A stretch of DNA of 64,000 nt from Sulfuritalea sp. (GTDB taxonomy: Bacteria; Pseudomonadota; Gammaproteobacteria; Burkholderiales; Rhodocyclaceae). Under the pieces are notes generated by a model, which saw only the letters and a program-made list of their open reading frames with translations, made no database searches and was not told the origin of the DNA. The position numbers and the translations under genes were made by a program. The stretch lies in contig JAMPYF010000017.1 in assembly GCA_023700805.1 (NCBI GenBank), positions 1 through 64,000 of the forward strand. The letters are read 5' to 3'. Positions 27,692-38,042 of this stretch are shown in pieces (position 1 is the stretch's first letter; each line of letters begins with the position of its first letter).

Positions 27692-28381
27692 ATGCGCCTG
27701 CTGGCCTTCGAAACCGCGACGCGGCGCCTGTCGGTGGCGCTGTGGCAGGATGGTGCGCTCATCGAGCGCGCCGCGGAGCTGCCCAACGGCGGCTCCGAAA
27801 GGCTCTTGCCCTGGGTGCATGAACTGCTGGCCGAGGCCGGCTGTTCGCTGTCACAGATCGACGGCATCGCCTTCGGCGCCGGGCCCGGCGGCTTCACCGG
27901 CCTGCGCCTGGCCTGCGGCGTGGCGCAGGGGCTGGCCTGGGGCCTCGACCGGCCGGTGGCGCCGGTATCGAGCCTCGAAGCGCTGGCACTGGCCTGCGGC
28001 GAACGCGAGGTCTGGGTCTGCCTCGATGCGCGCATGAACGAGGTATATAGCGCGACCTATCGGGTCGAGGGCGGGCGCGTGGAGCAACGCATGGCGCCTG
28101 CCTGCCTGCCGCCCGCCGTGGTGCCAGCGCCAACTCTTGCCGGCACCTGGGCGGTCGGCGACGGCTTCGCGGCCTACGGCGACTTGCTGCTCGCCGGCAA
28201 GCCGGAACTCGCCGGGGTGCGTGCCGATGTGTTTCCGACGGCTGCCGCCGTGCTGCGTCTCGCCGCGCCGATGTTCGCCCAGGGCGGGGCGGTCGCAGCT
28301 GCCCGGGCGCAGCCCATTTACGTGCGCGACAAGGTGGCGCTGACCACCGCCGAACGCATGGCGCGCGGCGGGCTCCGCTAG
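27692..28381 (+). CDS. tsaB: tRNA N6-threonylcarbamoyladenosine biosynthesis protein TsaB
   Basis: A 229-residue partner of TsaD in t6A modification of tRNAs. ASKHA fold; opening MRLLAFETATRRLSVALW and the GPGGFTGLRLACGVAQGLA segment are characteristic. ATG 27692 chosen on family start. A linker around residue 148 (VVPAPTLAGTW) contains the dispersed 17-base motif. The stop overlaps rimI by one base; tsaB-rimI is a common pairing. Confidence 0.95.
   Translation: MRLLAFETATRRLSVALWQDGALIERAAELPNGGSERLLPWVHELLAEAGCSLSQIDGIAFGAGPGGFTGLRLACGVAQGLAWGLDRPVAPVSSLEALALACGEREVWVCLDARMNEVYSATYRVEGGRVEQRMAPACLPPAVVPAPTLAGTWAVGDGFAAYGDLLLAGKPELAGVRADVFPTAAAVLRLAAPMFAQGGAVAAARAQPIYVRDKVALTTAERMARGGLR
28123..28139 (+). 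repeat. dispersed motif copy GCCAGCGCCAACTCTTG (in tsaB)
   Basis: Exact 17-base copy in a poorly conserved linker of TsaB, flanked by GGT and CGGCACC so that GGTGCC and GGCACC form a short inverted repeat around it. Confidence 0.75.
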
Positions 28382-28821
28382 TGCTGGGCTACCGGGCCAT
28401 GACGGGCGACGACCTCGATGCGGTGGCGGAGGCGGAGCGGCGTATCTATGCCTTTCCGTGGACCCGCGGCAATTTTGCCGATTCCCTGGCGGCCGGCCAT
28501 GACGCCTGGCTGGCGCAGGAGAACGGACAAATGATCGGTTATGCCGTGATGATGCGGGTACTCGATGAGGCGCACCTGCTCAACATCACCGTGCTGCCCG
28601 AAATGCAGCGCGGCGGTCGCGGCTCCGCCTTGCTGATGCATCTTTTCGACCGGGCGCGGGCGCAGGCGGTAACGCGCATGCTGCTCGAAGTGCGCCCCGG
28701 CAACCTCGGCGGACAGGCCCTGTACCGGCGCCACGGCTTCGCCGAAATCGGCCGCCGCCGCGATTACTATCCGGCGCACGGAGGCCGCGAGGATGCCATC
28801 GTGATGGCACGCGATTTATGA
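28381..28821 (+). CDS. rimI: ribosomal-protein-alanine N-acetyltransferase
   Basis: A 146-residue GNAT enzyme that acetylates the N-terminus of ribosomal protein S18 in E. coli. The acetyl-CoA site reads LPEMQRGGRGSALLMHL, followed by LEVRPGNLGGQALYRRHGF. Start GTG 28381 overlaps the tsaB stop. The stop overlaps the next gene (ATGA). Confidence 0.93.
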   Translation: MLGYRAMTGDDLDAVAEAERRIYAFPWTRGNFADSLAAGHDAWLAQENGQMIGYAVMMRVLDEAHLLNITVLPEMQRGGRGSALLMHLFDRARAQAVTRMLLEVRPGNLGGQALYRRHGFAEIGRRRDYYPAHGGREDAIVMARDL

Positions 28822-29537
28822 CGCAGGACGAGATTCTGCGCGAGATGGGCCTGGGGCCGGTCTGGAAACTGCGCGCCAAGGCCGCCGCAGTGCCTGCGGC
28901 GGAATCCATGGCGCCCGCCGTGACCGAGCCGCAGCAGGAACCGGCGCCGCCTGCGGCCGCGGCCGATAAAACCGGATTGAGCTGGGATGAACTTGCGTCG
29001 ACAGTGGCGGCGTGCCGCCTGTGCCGGCTTTGCGAGGCGCGCAAACAGGCGGTGCTCGGTGTCGGCGATCGCCATGCCGACTGGTTGTTCGTCGGCGAGG
29101 GGCCGGGCGCCGAGGAAGACCTGCGCGGCGAACCCTTCGTCGGCCAGGCCGGCAAGCTGCTCGACAACATGCTGGCGGCGATCGGCCTCAGGCGCGGGGC
29201 GGACGTGTATATCGCCAACGCCGTGAAGTGCCGTCCGCCGGAAAATCGCACGCCGACGCCGGAGGAGACCGCGACCTGCCGGCCCTACCTGGAGCGCCAG
29301 ATCGAGTTGATTCAACCGAAGCTGATCGTCGCCCTCGGCCGGCCGGCGGCGCAGACGCTGCTGCAAAGCGAGGTCAAGATCGGCGCGGAGCGCGGCAAGC
29401 TGCACGACTACCGCGGCATCCCGCTGATCGTCACTTACCATCCCGCCTATCTGCTGCGTACCCTGCAGGACAAGGCCAGGGCCTGGGAGGATCTCTGCTT
29501 CATGCGGCGCACCATGAAGACGCTGAAAGGAAACTGA
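28818..29537 (+). CDS. family-4 uracil-DNA glycosylase (iron-sulfur)
   Basis: A 239-residue base-excision repair enzyme. Cluster-binding cysteines are visible as CRLCRLC and, later, KCRPPENRTP and TCRPYL. Motif A is GEGPGAEEDLRGEPFVG and the late catalytic motif is TYHPAYLLR. The first 60 residues are an Ala/Pro-rich extension, common in this family. Overlaps rimI by four bases and the next gene by one. Confidence 0.94.
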   Translation: MTQDEILREMGLGPVWKLRAKAAAVPAAESMAPAVTEPQQEPAPPAAAADKTGLSWDELASTVAACRLCRLCEARKQAVLGVGDRHADWLFVGEGPGAEEDLRGEPFVGQAGKLLDNMLAAIGLRRGADVYIANAVKCRPPENRTPTPEETATCRPYLERQIELIQPKLIVALGRPAAQTLLQSEVKIGAERGKLHDYRGIPLIVTYHPAYLLRTLQDKARAWEDLCFMRRTMKTLKGN

Positions 29538-30451
29538 TGTCCCACGGCAACGAAGGCTCGCTGCGGGCCATTTTTTACGCACTGGGCGCCAACTTCGGCA
29601 TTGCGGTGGCGAAGTACGTCGCGGCCTTCTGGACCGGTTCCGGTTCGATGCTGGCCGAGGCGATCCATTCCACGGCAGACTGCGCCAACCAGCTGCTGTT
29701 GCTGCTGGGCTTGAGGCAGGCGCGGCGTCCCGCCAGCGTCGACTTTCCGCTCGGCCACCATCGCGTCACCTATTTCTGGTCGATGATCGTGGCGCTGATG
29801 CTGTTCTTCATGGGCGGCGCGTTTTCCGTCTATGAAGGCGTCGAGCGCCTGCTGCATCCGCAGCCGCTGCAGCACGGCCTGATCGCCATGGCGGTGCTGG
29901 CCTGCGCCGTGGTGCTGGAAGCCTTCTCTTTGTGGGGCGCCTTGAAGGAGATACGCAAGATCGCCGGGCGCCAGCCTTTCCTCGCCTGGTTCCGCGAGAC
30001 GCGCCAGTCCGAGTTGATGGTGGTGGCCGGCGAGGACATCGCGGCCCTGCTCGGCCTCGCGCTGGCCTTCGTCGCGGTGGCGGCCAGCGTCGTCACCGGC
30101 AACCCGCTGTGGGACGCGCTGGGCACGCTGGCGATCGGCATAGTGCTGATGGTGATCGCAGTCGCCGTGATGATCGAGGTCAAGGGCCTGATCGTCGGCG
30201 AATCGGCGGCACCGCAGCTGCGCGCCGAGATCGAGGCCTTCGTCGCGGTCCAGGCCGAGGTGGAGCAGGTACTGAACGTGATCACCCTGGCCTGGGGCGA
30301 CAAGGTGGTGATCGCGGTCAAGGCGCGCATGCGCGGCATGGAAACCGGCAGCGGGCTGCAGATGGTCGAGGCCATCAACGCCGTCGAGGCGCGCATGCAG
30401 GAGCGCTTCCCGAGCGCGCAGTGGGTGTTCTTCGAACCCGACCTGCGCTAG
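29537..30451 (+). CDS. cation diffusion facilitator family transporter
   Basis: A 304-residue inner-membrane protein. Six hydrophobic helices are visible; the metal-site pattern HSTADCANQ in helix 2 and GEDIAALLGLAL in helix 5 match CDF proteins, which export Zn, Fe, Mn or similar ions in exchange for protons. The C-terminal cytoplasmic domain (about 210-304) would dimerise. Metal preference cannot be told. Confidence 0.92.
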   Translation: MSHGNEGSLRAIFYALGANFGIAVAKYVAAFWTGSGSMLAEAIHSTADCANQLLLLLGLRQARRPASVDFPLGHHRVTYFWSMIVALMLFFMGGAFSVYEGVERLLHPQPLQHGLIAMAVLACAVVLEAFSLWGALKEIRKIAGRQPFLAWFRETRQSELMVVAGEDIAALLGLALAFVAVAASVVTGNPLWDALGTLAIGIVLMVIAVAVMIEVKGLIVGESAAPQLRAEIEAFVAVQAEVEQVLNVITLAWGDKVVIAVKARMRGMETGSGLQMVEAINAVEARMQERFPSAQWVFFEPDLR

Positions 30452-30458
30452 CCGGCTT

Positions 30459-31727
30459 TCAAGGAGTGATGCGGGCGTCGTCGAGGTGGGCGACGTCGTC
30501 GCGCTCGCGCTGGTTGATCTGGTGCTGGCGTCTCACCAGCCACATGGTGCCGGCGACGAACATGCCGAACAGCACGATGATCCAGTAGATCGACAGGTGG
30601 GCCTTGAGCAGCACCGAGTAGGTGCTGGTCATGATCAGGATCGACAGATTTTCGTTGAAGTTCTGCACCGCGATCGAATGCCCGGCGCCCATCAGGATGT
30701 GGCCGCGATGTTGCAGCAGCGCGTTCATCGGTACCACGAAAAAGCCCGAGAAAATACCTATCAGCACCAGGAGCGGCGCCGCCAGCCACATGTCGCGCAC
30801 GCCGATCATGACAATGACGCCGACGCCCATGGCCATGCCCAGCGGGATCACGCGCACCGACTTCTTCAGGGTGATCATTTTCGCCGCGAGCACGGCGCCG
30901 ATGGCCACGCCGACCGCCACCACGCCCTGCAGCATGCTGGCCTTGGACAGGTCGAGATTCAATGCCACCTTGGCCCATTCCAGCACGATGAACTGCAGCG
31001 TCGCCCCCGCACCCCAGAACAGGGTGGTGACGGCCAGCGAGATTTGGCCCAGCTTGTCGCGCCACAGCAGTTTCAGGCAGTGGTTGAATTCATGGAAGAG
31101 ATAGACCGGATTCTTCTTCAGCGGCTTGTGGTCGACCCCGGTATCCGGAATATAGAGATTGAACAATGCGGCGACCAGGTACAGCGCACCGATGATGATC
31201 AGCGTCATCTCGGCCACGGTATCGACGCCGGTGTCGATCACCGGGAAATCCATGGCGAGCAGGCCATAGGCGATCTCGGGCCTGATCAGGGCGCCGCCCA
31301 GCACCACGCCGAGGATGATCGCAGCCACGGTAAGGCCTTCGATCCAGCCGTTGGCGACCACCAGCAGCCGGTGCGGCAGGTATTCGGTGAGGATGCCGTA
31401 TTTGGCCGGCGAATAGGCGGCAGCGCCGAGCCCGACCACGGCGTAGGCCAGCAGCGGATGCATGTCGAAGAACATCAGGCTGCAGCCGAAGACCTTGATG
31501 CCGTTGCTGATGAACATCACGCGCCATTTCGGCATCGAGTCGGCAAAGGCGCCGACAAAGGCGGCCAGGGCGACATAGGAGACGGTGAAGAAGGTTTTCA
31601 GCAGCGGTTCGTATTCCGCAGGCGCGTGCATGTCGCGCAGGATGGCGATGGCGGCGATCAGCAGGGCGTTGTCGGCGAGCGCAGAAAAGAACTGCGCCGC
31701 CATGATGATGTAGAAACCTGTGCTCAT
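30459..31727 (-). CDS. lplT: lysophospholipid transporter LplT-like MFS protein
   Basis: A 422-residue, 12-helix transporter. The opening MSTGFYIIMAAQFFSALADNALLIAAIA and the SPAKYGILTEYLP segment match LplT, which flips lysophospholipids inward for re-acylation. In E. coli it is paired with aas; no aas is seen here. The gene is convergent with the CDF gene, 7 bases apart, and divergent from a LysR regulator. Confidence 0.88.
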   Translation of the reverse strand: MSTGFYIIMAAQFFSALADNALLIAAIAILRDMHAPAEYEPLLKTFFTVSYVALAAFVGAFADSMPKWRVMFISNGIKVFGCSLMFFDMHPLLAYAVVGLGAAAYSPAKYGILTEYLPHRLLVVANGWIEGLTVAAIILGVVLGGALIRPEIAYGLLAMDFPVIDTGVDTVAEMTLIIIGALYLVAALFNLYIPDTGVDHKPLKKNPVYLFHEFNHCLKLLWRDKLGQISLAVTTLFWGAGATLQFIVLEWAKVALNLDLSKASMLQGVVAVGVAIGAVLAAKMITLKKSVRVIPLGMAMGVGVIVMIGVRDMWLAAPLLVLIGIFSGFFVVPMNALLQHRGHILMGAGHSIAVQNFNENLSILIMTSTYSVLLKAHLSIYWIIVLFGMFVAGTMWLVRRQHQINQRERDDVAHLDDARITP

Positions 31728-31796
31728 TGATGTGGCCGGTGGTCCGGCCGTGTTTTGGCCTGCCGGGTTATATCACGAAAGAACTGTGCAATCGGG

Positions 31797-31813
31797 ATGC
31801 TGCAATGCAGCAT
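31797..31813. promoter_or_regulatory. perfect palindrome between lplT and lysR (possible operator)
   Basis: ATGCTGCAATGCAGCAT is an 8-base perfect inverted repeat with a central A. It lies 70 bases upstream of lplT and 124 upstream of the LysR gene, a placement expected for a LysR-type or other dimeric regulator site. Function is inferred from position only. Confidence 0.45.
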
Positions 31814-31831
31814 AGAATATATCCATATGGT

Positions 31832-31868
31832 ATACCGTCCCCGGCGCTGCCGCCGGGGACATAAAATG
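31832..31868. repeat. palindromic element with ATACCGTC/GACATAA edges, copy 2
   Basis: GTCCCCGGCG (31837-31846) and CGCCGGGGAC (31851-31860) pair perfectly around CTGC. The left edge ATACC and right edge ATAAAAT match those of the element at 25671, although the palindrome interior differs. Confidence 0.7.
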
Positions 31869-31937
31869 CGCTCATGGAAGATGATTTGTGATTGAATACC
31901 GCCCAAACAGCAATTCTTCTATCCGGAGGTAGTGGGT

Positions 31938-32855
31938 ATGGCCGATCGCCGGCTCCAGGTTTTTCACGCGGTAGCCAAGCAGTTGTCGTTCACCAAGGCA
32001 GCCGAAGTGCTGTTCATGACGCAACCGGCTGTGACTTTTCAGATCAAGCAGCTCGAAGAGCATTTCAATACCCGGCTTTTCGATCGCGGTCACGGACGGA
32101 TCACGCTGACGCCGGCCGGCGAAGTCGTGCTCGGCTATGCGGAAAGAATTCTCGGGCTGGGCGCGGAAATGGACGTGCGCCTATCGGAATTGACGGGCGA
32201 GATCGGCGGTTCCCTGATGGTCGGCGCCTCTACCACGATCGCCGAATTCATGCTGCCCGGCATCCTCGGCGAATTCAAGTCGACCTACCCGAACGTGCGT
32301 GCGCGCCTGATGGTCGGCAATTCCGAGTCGATCGAGAACCGTGTCATCGAGCACACCATCGACATCGGCTTCATCGAGTCGTTGTCGCATGAGCCGAATC
32401 TGCAGTGCGAGGTGTGTTGCGACGACGAGTTGGTGGTGATCTGCCATCCGCGTTTTCCGCTGGCGCGGCACAAGGAGTTGACGCCGCAGAAGCTGATGGA
32501 ACATGCCTTCATTTCGCGCGAGCCGGGTTCCGGCACGCGTGAATTCACCGAGAACTACCTGCGCAGTTCGGGCATCTCGCTCGATCAGATGAACGTCGTG
32601 ATGGAGCTCGGCAGCCCGATTGCGCTGAACGGCGTGGTCGAAACCGGACTCGGTTTCGCCATCGCTTCGCGTTCGTCGGTGAGCAAGGAGCAACGGCTCG
32701 GCGACATCGTGGCGATACCGCTCAAGCCGCGCCTGATCCGCACGCTGTCGATGGTCTATCCGAAGGAAAAATTCCGCTCGCGGCTGGTGGCCACGTTTGT
32801 CGAATTCGCTTCGGCGCGGCTGCATGCCCTCCTGATCGCGAAGAAGCCCGCCTAG
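31938..32855 (+). CDS. LysR-family transcriptional regulator
   Basis: A 305-residue regulator. N-terminal winged helix-turn-helix (about 5-65; AVAKQLSFTKAAEVLFMTQPAVT), then a type-2 periplasmic-binding-like effector domain. ATG 31938 is 8 bases after GGAGG; the GTG at 31932 is too close to it. The sequence resembles the CysL/CbbR branch (GASTTIAEFMLPGILGEF), whose targets are often divergent or sulfur/carbon genes; here the divergent gene is lplT. Confidence 0.9.
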   Translation: MADRRLQVFHAVAKQLSFTKAAEVLFMTQPAVTFQIKQLEEHFNTRLFDRGHGRITLTPAGEVVLGYAERILGLGAEMDVRLSELTGEIGGSLMVGASTTIAEFMLPGILGEFKSTYPNVRARLMVGNSESIENRVIEHTIDIGFIESLSHEPNLQCEVCCDDELVVICHPRFPLARHKELTPQKLMEHAFISREPGSGTREFTENYLRSSGISLDQMNVVMELGSPIALNGVVETGLGFAIASRSSVSKEQRLGDIVAIPLKPRLIRTLSMVYPKEKFRSRLVATFVEFASARLHALLIAKKPA

Positions 32856-32860
32856 CGGAA

Positions 32861-33952
32861 ATGTCGCGACCGATACGCGCGCGCCTGGATTGGGCGGCGC
32901 TGCGCCACAATCACCGCGTCGTGACGCAGCACGCAGGCGCGGCCCGGGTCTGGAGCGTGGTCAAGGCCGACGCCTATGGCCACGGCCTGCTGTCCGCGGC
33001 GCGCGCCCTGGGCGACGCCACCGACGGCTTTGCCCTGGTGGAACTCGAAGGCGCCATGGCGCTGCGCGATGCCGGGTTCGCCCACCCCATCCTGATGATG
33101 GAAGGTCCCTACCAGGTCGACGATTTGCCGCTGTTCGCCGAACTCGAATTGACGCCGGTACTGCATTCGATGTGGCAGGTCGACGCGCTGATCGACGCCT
33201 GCCTGCCGCGGCGCCAGCCGGTTTACCTGAAGCTGAATACCGGCATGAACCGGCTCGGTTTCGATGCCGACGAGTTCACCGTGGCGCTGGACCGGCTGGT
33301 GGCCGCCGACTGCCTGGAATCCGTGACGCTGATGACGCATTTCGCCGACGCCGACGAAGCGCGCGGCATCCAGCAGCAGCTCGATCGCTTTCGCTCGATT
33401 TCGGGCAAGCGCATGCTGCCCGCCTGCCTGGCCAACTCGGCGGCCTTGCTGCGCTTTCCCGAGTCGGTCGGGGATTGGGTGCGGCCCGGCATCATGCTCT
33501 ACGGATCCTCGCCCTTCCCGGCCATGCAAAGCGCCGTCGCCCTCGGCCTGCTGCCGGTGATGACCCTGGAGAGCGAACTGATCGCGGTGCGCAATCTTGA
33601 GCCCGGCGCCGCGGTCGGCTACGGCAGCAGCTTTGTCGCCGAACGTCCGATGCGCATCGGCATCGTCGCCTGCGGCTACGGCGACGGCTACCCGCGCCAT
33701 GCGCCGACCGGCACTCCGGTGCAGGTCGCCGGACAGCGCACGCGGACCCTGGGCCGCGTCTCGATGGACAAGATCTGCGTCGATCTGAGCGAGCTGCCGT
33801 CAACAGTTGGCGTTGGCGACACGGTGACGCTGTGGGGCGGGGCGGGAAACATGTATTTGTCCGCCGATGAGGTCGCCACGGCAGCCGGCACCGTTTCCTA
33901 CGAAATGTTCTGTGCCCTGGCCGCGCGCGTGCCGGTCATCGATGTGAATTGA
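32861..33952 (+). CDS. alr: alanine racemase
   Basis: A 363-residue PLP enzyme making D-alanine for peptidoglycan. PLP lysine in VVKADAYGHG near residue 35; the catalytic Tyr is in AVGYGSSFVAE; the C-terminal substrate region is RVSMDKICVDLSELP. Starts 5 bases after the LysR gene, followed 10 bases later by radA. Confidence 0.96.
   Translation: MSRPIRARLDWAALRHNHRVVTQHAGAARVWSVVKADAYGHGLLSAARALGDATDGFALVELEGAMALRDAGFAHPILMMEGPYQVDDLPLFAELELTPVLHSMWQVDALIDACLPRRQPVYLKLNTGMNRLGFDADEFTVALDRLVAADCLESVTLMTHFADADEARGIQQQLDRFRSISGKRMLPACLANSAALLRFPESVGDWVRPGIMLYGSSPFPAMQSAVALGLLPVMTLESELIAVRNLEPGAAVGYGSSFVAERPMRIGIVACGYGDGYPRHAPTGTPVQVAGQRTRTLGRVSMDKICVDLSELPSTVGVGDTVTLWGGAGNMYLSADEVATAAGTVSYEMFCALAARVPVIDVN
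33805..33817 (-). repeat. near copy of the dispersed motif (inside alr)
   Basis: Minus-strand GCCAACGCCAACT differs from the 13-base core at one position; it lies in codons for VGVGD of Alr, as the lpxD copy lies in VGAGD. Chance similarity of coding is possible here. Confidence 0.3.
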
Positions 33953-33962
33953 CAATGAGCTG

Positions 33963-35326
<1,364 letters not shown>

Positions 35327-35330
<4 letters not shown>

Positions 35331-37825
35331 TTCTCCTGTCGTCGCTTCGCCTTGCGCTGCGCATGCTTGCGCGCGACTGGCGCGCCGGCGAACTCACCGT
35401 GCTTGGGCTGGCGTTGGTGCTGGCGGTGGCGGCACTGACCAGTGTCGGTTTCCTGACCGACCGCGTCGAGCAGGCGCTCAAGCTGCAATCCCACCAGTTG
35501 CTCGGCGGCGACCTGCTGCTGACCGCCGACCATCCGTGGCCCGAGCGCTTTCGCCGGGAGGCAGCGGCGCGAGGCCTGCGCCAGGCCGAGAGCGCCACTT
35601 TCCCGAGCATGGTCAGCCTGGGCGAGGCAGCTGTGCTGGCCGAGATCAAGGCCGTGTCGGCGGGCTATCCGCTGCGCGGGTCCTTGCGCACCGCGGCCGT
35701 GCTCAACGCCGCCGATGCCGATACGGCGCGCGTGCCGCAAGCCGGCGAGGCCTGGCCCGATGAGCGCCTGGCGACTACCTTGAGTTTGGCGCCGGGCACC
35801 TCCCTGGCGCTGGGAAACATCAGGGTGCAAAGCGGTCCGATCCTGACCCTGGAACCCGATCGCGGCATGAACGTGTTTGCGCTGGCGCCGCGCCTGATGA
35901 TCAATCTCGCCGACCTTCCGGCGACCGGCCTGATCCAGAACGGCAGCCGCGTCGGCTACCGCCTGCATCTGGCCGGCGAGCCATCCGCCGTGGCGGCGTA
36001 TGAAGGCTGGGCGACGGCCCAACTCGGGCGCGGCGAAAAGATCGAAAGCCTGGACAACGCGCGGCCCGAAGTGCGCAACGTGACCGAGCGCGCGCAGCGC
36101 TTCCTGCGCCTCGCCGCCTTGCTGGCCGTGATACTCGCCGCGGTGGCGGTGGCGCTGGCCGCCGAGCGCTACATGCGCAGGCATCTCGACGGTTGCGCGG
36201 TGATGCGCTGCATGGGCGCATCGGGGGCGCAACTGCTGCTGATCCATGGCGGTGAATTCCTGATTTTCGGCCTGGCCGCGACGCTGGCCGGTTGCGGCGT
36301 CGGCTATGTCGTGCAGTCGGCCCTGCAGCAACTGCTGGCGGGCCTGATGGTGACCCATCTGCCGGCAGCCTCGCTGCTGCCCTGGCTGCACGGGCTGCTG
36401 GTGGGGCTCACGCTGATCGTCGGCTTTGCCCTGCCGCCGCTTCTGCGCCTGAAGCGGGTGCCGACGATACGCGTGCTGCGGCGCGAATGGAGCGGATCGG
36501 AGCCGGCTTCGATCGGCGCCTACTTGCTCGGCGCCCTGGTGCTGGCGGCGCTGATGCTGTGGATGGCCGGCGACCTGCGCCTGGGCCTGATCGTGCTGGC
36601 CGGCTTCCTTGCCGCGCTGGGCTTCTTCGCGCTGATGGCGCGCCTGCTGCTCGCCGCGCTGAGTCGCCTGCGTCCGGCCGGGCGCGGTTATGGCTGGCGC
36701 CATGGCCTGGCCAATCTGCGCCGGCGCCTGGCGGCGACGTTGGTGCAGGCGGTTGCGCTGGCTCTCGGGCTGACGGCCTTGCTCCTGCTCACCGTGGCGC
36801 GCGGCGACCTGCTCGACAGCTGGCAGGAACGCGTGCCGGCCGACGCGCCGAATCGTTTTGCGATCAACATCCAGCCCGATCAGCGGGTCGCCATCGCCAA
36901 CTTCTTCAAGGCACGCGGCCTGCCGGCGCCGCAACTCGAACCGATGGTGCGCGGCCGCCTGGTACAGGTCAATGACCAGGCCGTGGGGCCGGAGAGCTAT
37001 ACGGACGACCGCGCCCAGCGCCTCGTCGATCGCGAATTCAACCTGTCGTGGTCGGCCCGGCTCCCGGCCGGCAACACCGTCAGCGGCGGGCGCTGGCATG
37101 GCGAAACGTCGGCCGCTGAATTTTCGGTGGAGCAGGGCCTGGCCGAGACGCTGAAGCTCAAGCTCGGCGACCGTCTGAGCTACGACATCGCCGGCAATCG
37201 GGTCGAGGCCGTGATCACCAGCCTGCGCAAACTCGACTGGGACTCGATGCGCGTCAATTTCTTCGTCATGGCGCCGCCGGCCGTGCTCGGCGACTACCCG
37301 GCCAGCTACATCACCAGCTTCCACCTGCCGGCCGGCCGGGCCGCTGCGATCCCGGAACTGGTGCGGGCCTTCCCCAACATCACCGTGATCGACGTTGCGG
37401 CGCTGGTCAGGCAGTTGCATGCGACGATCGACCAGGTCGCGCGCGCCGTGCAGCTGGTGTTCGGCTTTGCCGTGCTGGCCGGCCTGGCCGTGCTCTACGC
37501 GGCCCTGCAGGCCAGCAGCGACGAGCGCCGCCACGAGCTGGCGGTATTGCGCGCGCTGGGCGCCCGCAGCCGGCAACTGTCCAGCGCGTTGCTGGCGGAG
37601 TTCGCCGCGCTCGGTGCGCTCGCCGGCCTGCTCGCCGGCGTCGCCGCCAGCCTGATCGGCTGGGGCCTGGCGCGCTTCGCCTTCCGCCTCGACTACCTGC
37701 CGCAGCCGGAACTGTGGCTGATCGGCCTGCTGGCCGGGATGGCGCTGGTGGTGGTCGCCGGCTGGCTGGGGGCTTCCTCCATGCTGCGCCAGTCGGCGCT
37801 GCCGGCCTTGCGCGCGGCGCAGTAG
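35327..37825 (+). CDS. large FtsX-type ABC transporter permease (YbbP-like)
   Basis: An 832-residue inner-membrane protein from GTG 35327 (GTG 35324 also possible), overlapping the radA stop. Ten or so membrane helices in two FtsX blocks (about 255-390 and 700-830) surround periplasmic regions; the opening LRLALRMLARDWRAGELTVL matches YbbP-like permeases. Such proteins work with a YbbA-type ATPase, usually adjacent; none is seen within the window. The function of this type is unclear, with a link to periplasmic esterase TesA in some genomes. Confidence 0.88.
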
Positions 37826-37895
37826 GCATGCGTTTCTCGGGCCGGAGCGGGCGCCGGCGCGAATAGATGCGGCGTATGGCGAAATAGGGATTGCG

Positions 37896-37901
37896 TATAA
37901 T
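37896..37901 (+). promoter_or_regulatory. -10 box of a promoter before the isocitrate dehydrogenase gene
   Basis: TATAAT is 142 bases before the ATG; the -35 region is weak. The 217-base gap otherwise holds no supported gene. Confidence 0.45.
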
Positions 37902-38042
37902 TCTGCCGCCGCCACGGGGACTGTAAGCGGCCGTTCAGCCAGCCGTGGCATCCTTCCTGGTCAGGCTTCCTGGTCCGGCGATCATTGGCCGATCGCAGCC
38001 AGGCGCCGTTTCATTGCATGCAGCACTCCCCCGGAGATCCCC

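Noticed and set aside
21014-29594. GCGCCAACT 9-mers at about 21015 (lpxD) and 29585 (CDF gene) as further members of the dispersed motif
   Set aside because: They lack the preceding CA and match only 9 bases, which is expected by chance in this base composition.
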